Below are positions 1-9,157 of a DNA stretch of 64,000 nt, in pieces. Both the position numbers and the translations under genes were made by a program. Position 1 is the stretch's first letter. The number at the start of each line of letters is the position of its first letter. This DNA is from Actinoplanes subtropicus (GTDB taxonomy: Bacteria > Actinomycetota > Actinomycetes > Mycobacteriales > Micromonosporaceae). A model generated the notes under the pieces. That model was not told where the DNA came from. It searched no databases and saw nothing but the letters and a program-made list of their open reading frames with translations. Location: contig NZ_JOJL01000002.1 of NCBI RefSeq assembly GCF_000721705.1, positions 62,001-126,000 on the forward strand. The letters are read 5' to 3'.

Positions 1-1624
1 CGACGGTCAGCAGCGCGGCGCACTGGTTGACCAGCTCGCGCCCGTCGTCGACCCGGTTCTCCACCACGTCGACCAGGGCGAGCCAGCCGCGGTCGCTGTC
101 GCCGACCTTCGCGCGTACGACGAAGACGGTCTCCCCGGGCGCGGCGGCGTCGAGCAGCTCCACCGGCGGGAACGAGGCGATCGCGGTCGGCCCGGCGGGG
201 ATCGGCGGCCCGGGATGCCGGCGCCACCCGGGCGTGCGGACCAGCTCGCCGTCCGGCCCGCGCAGCGCGATCGAGCCGGCCGTCGCGGGGGTCAGCCCGA
301 GCCACGAGGGGTCCCGGGGCTCGACGTCGCGGCGGTGCAGCATGGCCATGCTGAGCGTGTAGTTGATGCTGATCAGCGACCGCAGGTGCAGGTGGTCGGC
401 GAGCTGGACGCGGCTGTGCGACCGCCCGAGGGCCAGCATGATCGCCTGGACGCCGTGGCCGAGCCGCGCGATCGCCGGGGCCTCGGCGGCGGGCAGGTCG
501 TCCGCGTACTCCTGGACCGCCCGGGAGATCACCCGGAGCGTCTCCAGGGTCGGGCTGGCGGCCAGCAGGTTCTGCAGCTCGTTCGCCGCGTCCCCGATGC
601 CGGCGGGGTCGCCGGCGGCCGCCGCCAGCAGGGCGTCGGCGGTGGCCGTGGCCGCGTGCTCGGCGGCCTGGACGCCCCGCTCGGCGGCGTCGGCCTCGGC
701 GGCCGGCAACACCTCGGCCAGGCGCCGGCCGAGGCGCCGTACGCCGTCCGGCTCGACCAGGTCCGGCAGCCGCTCCGCGAACGTCGTGCACCCGCAGGAG
801 CTGCGCGGCACGAACCGGGTGGGCAGCAGGTACCGGCCCGGCCGGTCGGTACCCTCGAGCCGGCCGATCAGCAGGTCGACCGCGCGATGGCTCATCGCCT
901 CCAGCGGCTGGCGGACGGTGGCCAGCTCGGGGCGGTGCAGGCTGGCCTCGTCGATGTTGTCGAACCCGGTCACCAGGATGTCGTCCGGGCAGCGCAGGCC
1001 GGCCGCCGCGAGCACCCGCAGGGCGGTGAACGCGTTCCGGTCGGTCGCCGCCACGAGCGCGTCGGGCCGTCCGTAGCGCAGCAGCTCCCGGGCGTCCCAG
1101 GTGACGCCGCTCTCGACGTTGTTCACCGCCGGCAGGAAGACCCCGGGCTCCAGGCCGTGCGCCCGGAGCACCTCGGCGTACGCCTCGTAGCGCTCCCGGA
1201 TGTCGGTGGCGGCGACGTGTCCGGTGAAGGCGATCCGGCGGCAGCCGTGATCGCGGATCAGGTGGGTGACCACGGCCCGCATGCCGGCGGTGTTGTCCGG
1301 CAGCACGGCCGGCAGCTCGAGCCGGTCGATGGTGTGGCCGACCAGGACCACCGGCTTGCCGGCCTGGGCCAGCCGGGCCAGGTACTCGGGGCGGACGGCG
1401 TCGGCGAGCGCGACGAACCCGGCGATGTGGTCCCAGGAGACGGCCGCGTCGAAGCCCGGGTCGCCGCCGTGCACGGTCAGCTCGGCCGCGGCGTCCAGGG
1501 TCTGGATCGCGATGAGCCGCCGCCCGTGCGACCGGGCGGCCGCACCGACGCCGGCCACGAGGCTCCCGTAATAGGTGCCGCCGACGAACGGCGAGAGCAC
1601 CCCGATCGCCCCGGCATCACGCAT
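1..1624 (-). CDS. LacI-type periplasmic-binding-domain sensor, 3' end beyond window
   Basis: The reading frame starts at ATG 1624 (MRDAGAIGVLSPF) and stays open to the left edge, so at least 540 residues are present and the C-terminus is missing. The first 280 or so residues match the sugar-binding core of LacI regulators, with segments such as VLVGHTIDRLELP, CRRIAFTGH, ILVTGFDNIDEA and LATVRQPLEAM. The DNA-binding helix-turn-helix that normally precedes this core is absent. After a CGC motif the chain continues into an alpha-helical, Ala-rich linker and a GAF-like beta segment. In related actinomycete proteins this arrangement is followed by a GGDEF domain, so a ligand-sensing diguanylate cyclase is likely, but that domain would lie outside the window. 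Probably cytoplasmic, as no signal peptide is seen. No clear operon partner is visible; the small acidic ORF upstream ends 51 bases before it. Confidence 0.75.
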   Translation of the reverse strand, partial: MRDAGAIGVLSPFVGGTYYGSLVAGVGAAARSHGRRLIAIQTLDAAAELTVHGGDPGFDAAVSWDHIAGFVALADAVRPEYLARLAQAGKPVVLVGHTIDRLELPAVLPDNTAGMRAVVTHLIRDHGCRRIAFTGHVAATDIRERYEAYAEVLRAHGLEPGVFLPAVNNVESGVTWDARELLRYGRPDALVAATDRNAFTALRVLAAAGLRCPDDILVTGFDNIDEASLHRPELATVRQPLEAMSHRAVDLLIGRLEGTDRPGRYLLPTRFVPRSSCGCTTFAERLPDLVEPDGVRRLGRRLAEVLPAAEADAAERGVQAAEHAATATADALLAAAAGDPAGIGDAANELQNLLAASPTLETLRVISRAVQEYADDLPAAEAPAIARLGHGVQAIMLALGRSHSRVQLADHLHLRSLISINYTLSMAMLHRRDVEPRDPSWLGLTPATAGSIALRGPDGELVRTPGWRRHPGPPIPAGPTAIASFPPVELLDAAAPGETVFVVRAKVGDSDRGWLALVDVVENRVDDGRELVNQCAALLTV

Positions 1625-1675
1625 GCCCGCTCTATCGGACGACACGTGCCGCACCTGAACGAGTTATGCCGGGCG

Positions 1676-1900
1676 TCACTCGGGGGCGCGGTGCCGGCCA
1701 CCGGCGGTGGGCTGCTCGACCGCCGGGCCGGCCGGCCGGTCGCCGCCGGGCTCCTCGTCGACTTCGCCAGGTGCCGGGCGGCCACCGGCGAACTCGTCGG
1801 TGCGCAGGCCCGACAGCCAGTCCTCCAGCTCGTCGGCCGGCCCTTGCGCGTCGGCAGCGGCCGGGCCGGACGGTGCGGGATCGTTGTCAGCGCTCATCAC
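1676..1900 (-). CDS. Small acidic hypothetical protein (74 aa)
   Basis: A 74-residue ORF beginning MMSADNDPAPSG. It is rich in Ala, Pro, Gly, Asp and Glu, with one amphipathic stretch (ADELEDWLSGLRTDEF). It has no membrane segment, signal peptide or recognised domain. Codon use has high third-position GC, and it fills the gap between the metallo-hydrolase gene upstream (33 bases away) and the LacI-type gene downstream, all on one strand. I do not recognise the family. It may be a real small disordered protein or a chance ORF. Confidence 0.45.
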   Translation of the reverse strand: MMSADNDPAPSGPAAADAQGPADELEDWLSGLRTDEFAGGRPAPGEVDEEPGGDRPAGPAVEQPTAGGRHRAPE

Positions 1901-1933
1901 CCGAGCGTAGCGAGGCGGTGCGAGGCGCCGCGA

Positions 1934-2557
1934 TCAGCCGACGGTGGCGCGTTCCGCCCCGATGGTGGTGTCGTCGCCGTGACCGGTGTGCACGACGGTG
2001 CCGGCGGGGAGCATGAGCAGCCTCGCGCGGATCGAGGCGACGATCACGCCGGCGTCCGAGTACGAGCGGCCGGTCGCGCCCGGCCCGCCCTGGAACAGCG
2101 TGTCACCGGTGAAGACACAGCCCAGGCCGGCGGAGTAGAGGCAGACCGCCCCGGGCGCGTGGCCGGGGGTGTGCAGGACGGTCAGCGCCGTGCCGCCCAC
2201 CTCGATCCGGTCGCCGTCGGCGAGGTCGGTGTCCCAGGCCACATCGCCGCCGTGGGTCAGCTCCCAGAGCGGGCGGTCGTCGGGGTGCAGCAGGATCGGC
2301 GCGCCGGTGCGTTCGCGCAGGGCAGGAGCCACCCGTACGTGGTCGTCGTGGGCGTGCGTGCAGACGATGGCCCGGACGGTCCGGTCGCCGACCACCGCCA
2401 TGATCGCGTCGACGTCGTGCGGCGCGTCGATCACCACGCACTCGGTGTCGTCGCCGACCACCCAGATGTTGTTGTCGACGTCGTACGTCTGACCGTCGAG
2501 GCTGAAGGTTCCCGAGACCACACCATGGTCGACCCGTACGGCCGTGTCCGGTTGCAT
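1934..2557 (-). CDS. Metallo-beta-lactamase-fold hydrolase
   Basis: A 207-residue protein with the family metal-binding signature THAHDDH (HxHxDH) near residue 90. Later metal ligands are HTPGHAPG near residue 135, TGDTLF near 155 and a C-terminal HTGHGDDT. It is close in length to glyoxalase II-like and related small MBL hydrolases, which cleave thioesters or other hydrolysable bonds with two Zn ions in the cytoplasm. There is no signal peptide. The gene follows the SARP regulator gene by only 9 bases on the same strand, so the two are probably cotranscribed. The physiological substrate cannot be deduced. Confidence 0.85.
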   Translation of the reverse strand: MQPDTAVRVDHGVVSGTFSLDGQTYDVDNNIWVVGDDTECVVIDAPHDVDAIMAVVGDRTVRAIVCTHAHDDHVRVAPALRERTGAPILLHPDDRPLWELTHGGDVAWDTDLADGDRIEVGGTALTVLHTPGHAPGAVCLYSAGLGCVFTGDTLFQGGPGATGRSYSDAGVIVASIRARLLMLPAGTVVHTGHGDDTTIGAERATVG

Positions 2558-2566
2558 GGTGCGATC

Positions 2567-5335
2567 TTAGGCTCTCTGGCTTTCGAGCTCCCGGAGCTTG
2601 GCGGCGACCCGGCCGGCGTCCGCGTGGCCGAGGTCGCTGAGGATGGCCAGCGCCTCGCGCAGGCCGGCCCGGGCGGCGTCGAGGTCGCCGTCCTCGGCCT
2701 GGGCCTCGGCCAGGTTGGCCTGGGTGTAGGCCTGGTAGAGGCGGTCGCTGAGCCGGCGGTAGATGGCCAGGGCGGTCCGGTAGCACTCGACCGCCCGCGT
2801 ACGGTCGCCGCGTCCGCGGTGGATGAAGCCGAGGCTGTCCGAGGTGGAGGCCTGCCCCGGCGCGTCGTCGATGGTGACGAAGACCGTGTTCGCGTGCTCG
2901 CAGTGCGCCAGGGCCGCGTCGAACTCGCCGAGGTGGGCGTGGTACCAGCCGACCGCGTTGAGGGCGTGCGCCTCCATCCGGGAGTCCGTGCCCTGGTGCA
3001 GGCCGAGGGCGATCCGGGCATGCTCGAGTGCCTCGCGGTAGAGGCCCTGCCGCTCCAGGATGTTCCCGTACTGGAGTTCGGCGCGGGCCCGCTCGATCGG
3101 GTCGCCGTTCCGGGCGGCCAGCTCCGCGGCCCGCCGGGCGTGCTCGCCCGCCACCGACAGGCGATCCAGCCGCAGGTGGAAACGGCCGATCGTGGTTTCG
3201 ATCTGGGGCAGGAGCGTGCGGTCGCTGACCCGGGCAGCGGCGGAGAGGGCGGGCAGCAGTTCGGGCCAGCGTCCCCGGAAGTCCAGGAACTCGACCAGCG
3301 ACCAGGCCAGCGGCCACGCGTCGGCGTGGTGGCCGGGCGTGGTGACGGTCCGCTGGACGGCGGCGAGCAGCACCGGATATTCGGCCGCCAGCCACTCGGT
3401 CGCCTCGCCGGAGTCGTGCAGCTCCGTCCGCACCGTTCCGGCCGGTGGGACGGGCAGGGCGAGCGGGTCCCGGCCCGCGTTGAGCAGCCGGGCCGCCCGG
3501 TGGGCGGTGTGCACGTAGTGGGCGAACATGCGGCCGGTGGCGGCGACGGCTTCCGGTTCGCCGTCGGCCTCGTTCGCCAATTCCCCGGCGTACGCCCGGA
3601 GAAGGTCATGAAACGCAAAGCGGCCGGCGGCGTGCTCGTGGATCAGATGCGTGCGCACCAACTCGGCCAGCAGCGTCCTGGTCCGGGTCGGCGGGAGGCC
3701 GGCGATGCTGGCCGCGGCCGGCAGCGCGAGATCGGGGCCGGGATGCAGGCCCAGCAGCCGGAACAGCCGGGCCGACTCCGGCGGCAGCGCCCGGTAGGAC
3801 CAGGAGAAGACGGCGCGGATGTCGGTGACCGGATCGCCGGTCTGCAGCGCGTCCAGCGGCTGCGCGTCGTCGAGTTCGGCGGCGAGCGCGGCCAGCGGCA
3901 GGTGCGGCTGGTAGGCGGCCCGGGCCGCGACGATCACCAGGGCCAGCGGCAGCCCGGCGCACCGGTCGACGATCCGGGTGACGACCGCCGGCTCGCGGGC
4001 GGCCCGATCGCCGGCCAGGCGCCGGACCAGCAGATCCCGCGCGTCGGCCGGCGACAGCAGCCCGAGCAGGAGGCTCCGGGCCCGGTGCGTGACGGACAGT
4101 CCGGCCAGCTGGGTACGGCTGGTGACCACGGCGACGCAGCCGGGCGTGCCGGGCAGCAGCGGCCGGATCTGCTCGCTGTCCCGGGCGTTGTCCAGCACGA
4201 TCAGGACCCGCTTGCCGGCGAGCAGGCTGCGGTAGAGGGCGGCCTGGGCGTCGAGGCTCAGCGGCACGCGGTCGTCGCTCACGCCCAGCGCATGGAGGAA
4301 GCCCCGCACCGCCGCGGCCGGGTCCATCGCGTCGCCGCCCGGGTCGAAGCCGCGGAGGTTCACGTAGAGCTGGCCGTCCGGGAAGGCCGCCGCGACCCGG
4401 TGCGCCCAGTGCACGGCCAGCGCGGTCTTGCCTACCCCGGCGGCGCCGGAGATGGCGACGACATCCACCTCCGCCGGCCGGGCGACCGCGTCGAGCTGGG
4501 CGAGCTGATCCTGCCGGCCGGTGAAGGACCGGGGCGGCGCCGGCAGCTGGCGGGGCGGGGGCGCGGCGCGCCGCGTTTGGCCGGGCGCGGCGAGGCCCAG
4601 CGCCGGCGAGGCCGCGAGGATCTGCCGGTGCAGGTCGCGCAGCGCCGGCCCGGGGTCGATGCCGAGCTCCTCGGCCAGCTGGGATCTGGTCCGCCGGTAG
4701 TGCTCCAGCGCGTCGGCCTGCCGGCCGGAGCGGTACAGGGCGAGCATGAGCTGGCCGGCGAGGCGTTCGTCCAGCGGGCGGGCGGCGGCCCGGGCGGACA
4801 GCTCCGGCACGAGGTCGCGGTGCCGGCCGCGGCGCAGCTCGAGGTCGTTGCGGTCGAGCTCGGCGGCGATCCGCCGGTCGGTCGCCGCGCTGCGCACGCC
4901 CTCCAGCCAGGGCAGGTCCAGGCCGGCGAAGGCCTCCCCGCGCCACAGCGCGAGAGCCTGGGTGAACAGGCCGGCCGCGACCTCCGCGTCGCCGGTGGCG
5001 CGGGCCCGGGCGGTCAGGTCGTCGAACAGGTCCAGGTCCACGGCCAGCGCCTCGACGGCGAGCAGATATCCGCCCGAGCGCCGGACGACCGTATTGTCCG
5101 GCCCGTCCGCCAGGACCCGGCGCAGCCGCGACACGTAGTTGTACAGGGCGCCGCGCGCTCCCTGCGGCGGCCGGTCCGCCCAGACGCGCTCGACCAGCCG
5201 GTCGACCGGGACCACGTGGTTGGCGTCGACCAGCAGCGCGAGCAGGACGTCTCGCTGCCGGGCGTGGCCGACGTCCACGCGACGGCCCCCGACGAGCACC
5301 TCGACGTCGCCGAGCACCCGGAACTCAACCCTCAC
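2567..5335 (-). CDS. AfsR/SARP-family transcriptional regulator with NB-ARC and TPR domains
   Basis: A 922-residue protein if it starts at GTG 5335 (VRVEFRVLGDVEV). The longer frame to 5587 is low-complexity and overlaps the divergent promoter. Order of parts: an OmpR-like winged helix (residues 1-95), a bacterial transcriptional activation domain (about 96-250, ending EELGIDPGPALRDLH), an NB-ARC ATPase with Walker A GAAGVGKTA near 300 and VLIVLDN as Walker B, then C-terminal TPR repeats from about 650. This is the classical AfsR layout. Such proteins bind direct repeats near the -35 region and activate antibiotic or developmental genes in response to phosphorylation or nucleotide state. The target is unknown, and no secondary-metabolite cluster is visible nearby. 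It is divergent from the phosphoesterase gene at 5467, which it might control. Confidence 0.9.
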   Translation of the reverse strand: MRVEFRVLGDVEVLVGGRRVDVGHARQRDVLLALLVDANHVVPVDRLVERVWADRPPQGARGALYNYVSRLRRVLADGPDNTVVRRSGGYLLAVEALAVDLDLFDDLTARARATGDAEVAAGLFTQALALWRGEAFAGLDLPWLEGVRSAATDRRIAAELDRNDLELRRGRHRDLVPELSARAAARPLDERLAGQLMLALYRSGRQADALEHYRRTRSQLAEELGIDPGPALRDLHRQILAASPALGLAAPGQTRRAAPPPRQLPAPPRSFTGRQDQLAQLDAVARPAEVDVVAISGAAGVGKTALAVHWAHRVAAAFPDGQLYVNLRGFDPGGDAMDPAAAVRGFLHALGVSDDRVPLSLDAQAALYRSLLAGKRVLIVLDNARDSEQIRPLLPGTPGCVAVVTSRTQLAGLSVTHRARSLLLGLLSPADARDLLVRRLAGDRAAREPAVVTRIVDRCAGLPLALVIVAARAAYQPHLPLAALAAELDDAQPLDALQTGDPVTDIRAVFSWSYRALPPESARLFRLLGLHPGPDLALPAAASIAGLPPTRTRTLLAELVRTHLIHEHAAGRFAFHDLLRAYAGELANEADGEPEAVAATGRMFAHYVHTAHRAARLLNAGRDPLALPVPPAGTVRTELHDSGEATEWLAAEYPVLLAAVQRTVTTPGHHADAWPLAWSLVEFLDFRGRWPELLPALSAAARVSDRTLLPQIETTIGRFHLRLDRLSVAGEHARRAAELAARNGDPIERARAELQYGNILERQGLYREALEHARIALGLHQGTDSRMEAHALNAVGWYHAHLGEFDAALAHCEHANTVFVTIDDAPGQASTSDSLGFIHRGRGDRTRAVECYRTALAIYRRLSDRLYQAYTQANLAEAQAEDGDLDAARAGLREALAILSDLGHADAGRVAAKLRELESQRA

Positions 5336-5466
5336 GGCGGCCTCCCGGCACGGAGTCTTCTCGGCGCGTACGGGCGCCCGCCAGGCCTTTACAGATTCAC
5401 GACAGGTTCCCGTGTGGTCGTCCCGGCACAGTCGCGTCCGTCGATACGCACAGGATGAGAGGCGAC

Positions 5467-8400
5467 ATGGCGATTTCCCGTCGGGGGTTCCTGGTAGCGG
5501 CCGGGGCCAGCGTGGCGGCAACGGTCCTGGACGTCGCGTGGGCGGAGGCCGAGCCGGCGGCCGCGGCCGGCTCCGCGCTGACCACACTGGACGGCACGGT
5601 CGTGCTGGGCGCGCCGGACCCGGCCAACGGCAACTACCGCAGGATCCAGACCGAGCTCGGCCCGGGCGAGCAGTTCGTCGTCCGCTCCGACCTGACCATC
5701 GTGACCAGCGCGCCGGTGACCAACGTGGTGGCGGCGTTCGCGCAGATGACCGACTTGCACATCGTGGACGACCAGTCGCCGCTGCGGGTGGAGTTCCTCG
5801 ACGCGTACGCCAACCCGGGGCCGCCGCACTTCGCGACGTACCCGACCGCCGCGTCGTACCGCCCGCAGGAGTCGATGTCGACTCAGGTGGTCGACGCGAT
5901 GTGCCGGGCCATCCGCAAGGCCGGCCACGGTCCGAAGACCCTGCTGCCGCTGGCTTTCACGATCGTCACCGGCGATGCGGTGGACAACTGCCAGTACAAC
6001 GAGGTCCGCTGGTACATCAACCTGCTGGACGGGGTGAGTATCACCCCGAACTCCGGCCTGAGCCGGGCGTACGACACCAGCGTCACCAGCGACGGCTTCA
6101 CCATGGACATCAACTACTGGCACCCCTCGATGAGGCAGTTCGAGCTCACCAACACCCGGGGACCGGGGCTGGATCTGTACTTCCAGGGCGGTTTCCCGGA
6201 TGTGCTCAACCTGCCGTACCAGGCGCGCCGGACGTTCCAGGCCACCGGGTTGGGCATGCCGTGGTACGCGGCGTATGGCAACCACGACGCATTGGTCCAG
6301 GGCAACCTGCCGATCGGCTACGACCTGTTCGGGCTCAACGTCGAGGACCTCGCGACCGGAAACTTCAAGCCCAGCATGATTCTCGGTATCCCGGACACGC
6401 TCACCTCCAGTGCCGGCGACATCTACGACCTGGCCACCGCGGGCATCTTCCACGACATGAGCGGGCTGCAGGTGCCGGCGGACCCGGACCGTCGCCTGCT
6501 CGGCCGGGGCCAGTTCGTCCAGGAGCACTTCACCACCGCGGGCCTCCCGGTCGGGCACGGCTTCAGCCGCGGCACCGACCGGGCCTACTACGTGATCCCG
6601 GACGCGCAGTACGACCAGGTCCGCCACATCGTGCTGGACACCTCGTACACCGGCGGTGGCCCGAACGGCTGGCTGGATGACGGCCAGTTCGGCTGGCTGG
6701 AGTCGTTGCTGAAGGCGAACAGCTCGCGGTACCTCAATGTCGCCTCGGACGGCGAGCACACGCTCGTCACCCAGCCCGGCGTCGTGGACAAGCTGTTCGT
6801 CATCTACTCCCACCACACCTCCGGCACCATGGGCAACCCGCTCGCCATGCACCTGGAGAACAACGCGCACAGCGGCACCGACCTGACGAACCTGCTGCTG
6901 CGCTTCCCGAACGTGGTCCTGTGGGTGAACGGGCACAACCACAAGAACAAGATCGTCTCCCACCTGAGCGGGTTCGTCGCGCAGACCGGGTTCTGGGAGG
7001 TGACCACCGCCTCGCACATCGACTGGCCGTACCAGAGCCGGATCCTGGAGATCACCGAGGGCGACGGCACGCTGTCGGTGTTCACCACGATGGTGGACAT
7101 CGACGCCCCGCTGGACTGGCGCGGCCTGGACCTCAACGCGCCGGCGACGCTGGCCGCGCTGTCCCGCGAGATCGCCGCGAACGACCTGCAACAGCGCGGC
7201 ACCGGGGTGGTCGACCGGCCGGGGTCACCGCAGGACCGCAACACCCAACTGCTGGTGCCCGCACCGTTCGCGTTCGCGCCCGCGCTGCGCGCCCGGACCA
7301 CCACGCCGATCACGGCGGTGGCCCGCAATGCCGACCGGATCGATGTGTTCGCCGCCCGGTACGACGGCGCGACGATGGCGAACTGGTGGAGCGCCGGCAC
7401 GGGCGCCTGGGCCGGCTGGTCGCAGATCGGCGGCGGCTTCGCCAACGGCGGCGGTCCGGGTTCGCCGATCACCTCGGTGCACCGCGCCGGCGGTACCCGG
7501 GTCGAGGTGTTCACGGTCGGCGACGGCGACCGGGTCTACACCTCCGCGAACGAGGCGGGACAGGCCTGGACCGGGTGGTCCGAGGTCCCCGGCGGGCTGA
7601 TCTGCCGGCCTGGGTCCACGGTCACCGCCATCTCCCGCTCGCCCGACAAGATCGACCTGTTCACCACCGCGGCGAACGGCGCCATCATGTCCACCTGGTG
7701 GAACACCGCCGGCGGCTGGCCCGGCTACTGGTTCCAGGTCTCCGGCGGCACCGCAGCCGCCGGCGCCACGGTGACCGCGATCGCCCGCTCCGCCAACCAC
7801 ATCGATGTCTTCGTGGTCGGGGACGGCAACGTCGTCTGGAGCAACTTCTGGGACGGAGCAACCGGCTGGTACGGCTGGTTCAAGGTCCCCGGGACCCCGG
7901 TCTGCCGGCCCGATTCGGCCGTCACGGTCATCGCCCGCGACCCCGACAAGCTGGACCTGTTCACCGTCGCCTCGAACGGCGCGATCATGTCCACCTGGTG
8001 GAACAGCAGCGGCGGCTGGCCGGGCTCGTGGTTCCAGGTGTCGGGCGGCTTCGCCGCGCCCGGCTCGCAGGTGAGCGCGGTCGCCCGCTCCGCCACCCAC
8101 ATCGACCTGTTCACGGTCGGCGCGAACGGCCAGGCGGAAAGCACGTTCTGGGACGTCTCGAGCGGCTGGTACGGCTGGTTCCCGCTGGGCCAGCGGTCGT
8201 TCCCGGGCAGCCAGGTCGCGGTCGTCTGCCGTACGCCCGGCACCATCGACGTGTTCTCGGTGAGCGCCGGCGGCGCCGACCCGCTGCCCAGCGGCGGCCG
8301 ATCCGTCGCCGGGGTGGTCAACTCCCGGTGGCCGGTCAACGGGACGTGGCCGGTGGCCTGGTCCACGGTGAAGAACGGCGCCGACGCCTTCCCGCCGCCG

Positions 8401-8628
8401 GTGATCGTGCCGAACCTGGTCGGCAAGGACACCCAGACGGCGCTCAGCATGATCGGCGACCTCGGCCTGAACGCGCGCGTCGACGCGAACCTGACCAAGG
8501 ACTGCAACGACCCGGCGGACGTGGTGATCAAGCAGAGCCCGACACCGGGCGCCTACAACCTGCCGCCCGGCTCGACGATCGCCATCACCGTCCCCAACCA
8601 CCTCGGCTGCCCGCCGGACAACAAGTAA
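5467..8628 (+). CDS. Tat-exported metallophosphoesterase with lectin-like repeats and a PASTA domain
   Basis: A 1053-residue protein. I chose ATG 5467 because it follows a GAGAGG ribosome site; an ATG lies four codons upstream. MAISRRGFLVAAGA is a twin-arginine signal. Residues 90-560 form a calcineurin-like phosphoesterase of the actinobacterial TIGR03767 type, with metal ligands TDLHIVDD (D96, H98), TGDAVDN, YGNHDA and NGHNHKN. From about residue 610 to 960 come five tandem beta-propeller/lectin-like units (pattern IDLFTxxxNGxxxSTWW...GWxGW), akin to PLL-type carbohydrate-binding repeats. The C-terminus (about 978-1050) is a single PASTA domain (VPNLVGKDTQTALSMI), which in other proteins binds peptidoglycan or glycans. 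The enzyme probably acts outside the membrane on a phosphorylated substrate while bound to wall glycan. Standard family members lack this long binding tail. Divergent from the SARP gene; a strong hairpin follows. Confidence 0.88.
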   Translation: MAISRRGFLVAAGASVAATVLDVAWAEAEPAAAAGSALTTLDGTVVLGAPDPANGNYRRIQTELGPGEQFVVRSDLTIVTSAPVTNVVAAFAQMTDLHIVDDQSPLRVEFLDAYANPGPPHFATYPTAASYRPQESMSTQVVDAMCRAIRKAGHGPKTLLPLAFTIVTGDAVDNCQYNEVRWYINLLDGVSITPNSGLSRAYDTSVTSDGFTMDINYWHPSMRQFELTNTRGPGLDLYFQGGFPDVLNLPYQARRTFQATGLGMPWYAAYGNHDALVQGNLPIGYDLFGLNVEDLATGNFKPSMILGIPDTLTSSAGDIYDLATAGIFHDMSGLQVPADPDRRLLGRGQFVQEHFTTAGLPVGHGFSRGTDRAYYVIPDAQYDQVRHIVLDTSYTGGGPNGWLDDGQFGWLESLLKANSSRYLNVASDGEHTLVTQPGVVDKLFVIYSHHTSGTMGNPLAMHLENNAHSGTDLTNLLLRFPNVVLWVNGHNHKNKIVSHLSGFVAQTGFWEVTTASHIDWPYQSRILEITEGDGTLSVFTTMVDIDAPLDWRGLDLNAPATLAALSREIAANDLQQRGTGVVDRPGSPQDRNTQLLVPAPFAFAPALRARTTTPITAVARNADRIDVFAARYDGATMANWWSAGTGAWAGWSQIGGGFANGGGPGSPITSVHRAGGTRVEVFTVGDGDRVYTSANEAGQAWTGWSEVPGGLICRPGSTVTAISRSPDKIDLFTTAANGAIMSTWWNTAGGWPGYWFQVSGGTAAAGATVTAIARSANHIDVFVVGDGNVVWSNFWDGATGWYGWFKVPGTPVCRPDSAVTVIARDPDKLDLFTVASNGAIMSTWWNSSGGWPGSWFQVSGGFAAPGSQVSAVARSATHIDLFTVGANGQAESTFWDVSSGWYGWFPLGQRSFPGSQVAVVCRTPGTIDVFSVSAGGADPLPSGGRSVAGVVNSRWPVNGTWPVAWSTVKNGADAFPPPVIVPNLVGKDTQTALSMIGDLGLNARVDANLTKDCNDPADVVIKQSPTPGAYNLPPGSTIAITVPNHLGCPPDNK

Positions 8629-8644
8629 AGACATCTCTCCACAC

Positions 8645-8676
8645 GGCGGCGGCACGCGAGGGGGCGTGCCGCCGCC
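8645..8676 (+). terminator. Strong hairpin after phosphoesterase gene
   Basis: Perfect 12-base inverted repeat, GGCGGCGGCACG and CGTGCCGCCGCC, separated by 8 bases. It lies 16 bases after the stop of the phosphoesterase gene. There is no T-run, as is usual for actinobacterial intrinsic terminators. Confidence 0.75.
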
Positions 8677-9082
8677 TCCACGTCCACCGAGGCGACCCGT
8701 GCCACCATGCCGACCTCGCCGCGGCGAACGTCCTGGCCGTGCTCGACGGGCGGGACGCGCCGACCCCGATACCCGGGACGGCGCCGTGCGGCTTTCAAGG
8801 CGCGCGCCGCCAAGGAGGAGAGCAGTTCGGGACCATCGTCGGCGAGGCGGCCGTCGCCTGGATGTTGACCCGGCACGAGCCCGGGGTCACGCCGTGCTCG
8901 TAGAGGAAGAACGACCGCTTCGCCGAGTTCTCGATCGCGGTGACGGTGAGCAGGCACGGCCCGGCGTGCACGCCGGGGGTCGACGGCCATCGCGTGCGCT
9001 GGCCGAGCAGTTGGACGATCACCCGTAGCGACCCCGTGCCGGCCAGATCCATCGATTCATCGTCCTGCCGGCCGGCGAGTGG
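8677..9082. other. Unassigned 400-base stretch with competing ORFs
   Basis: This segment between the phosphoesterase terminator and the kinase promoter holds no gene I can name. The best candidate is an 85-residue minus-strand ORF, 9052 to 8795 (MDLAGTGSLRVIVQLLG). It has high third-position GC and starts about 30 bases from the palindrome at 9083, divergent from the kinase gene. The plus strand carries an equally GC3-rich open frame ending at 8903 (AVAWMLTRHEPGVTPCS) that looks like the tail of something. One of them may be a real gene or a gene remnant. Neither matches a family I recognise. Confidence 0.3.
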
Positions 9083-9098
9083 TACTCCAGCGGGAGTA
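9083..9098. promoter_or_regulatory. Palindromic operator upstream of histidine kinase gene
   Basis: TACTCCAGCGGGAGTA has 6-base perfect arms (TACTCC / GGAGTA) around a 4-base spacer, about 60 bases before the kinase start. A near copy, TACTCCCGCGGAGT, lies upstream of the MmpL gene at 11016. A LuxR-type response regulator encoded between the two sites is the obvious candidate binder. Confidence 0.6.
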
Positions 9099-9157
9099 AG
9101 AGGTCGCCTTCCTCCGGCGTACGCGGCACCGGCCGTCGACGCCGTAGGCTCGGCGGC

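Noticed and set aside
215..5458. A 1747-codon open frame on the plus strand
   Set aside because: It is antisense to the LacI-type, metallo-hydrolase and SARP genes, with Arg/Gly/Val-rich composition and no domain. Long antisense frames are normal at this GC content.
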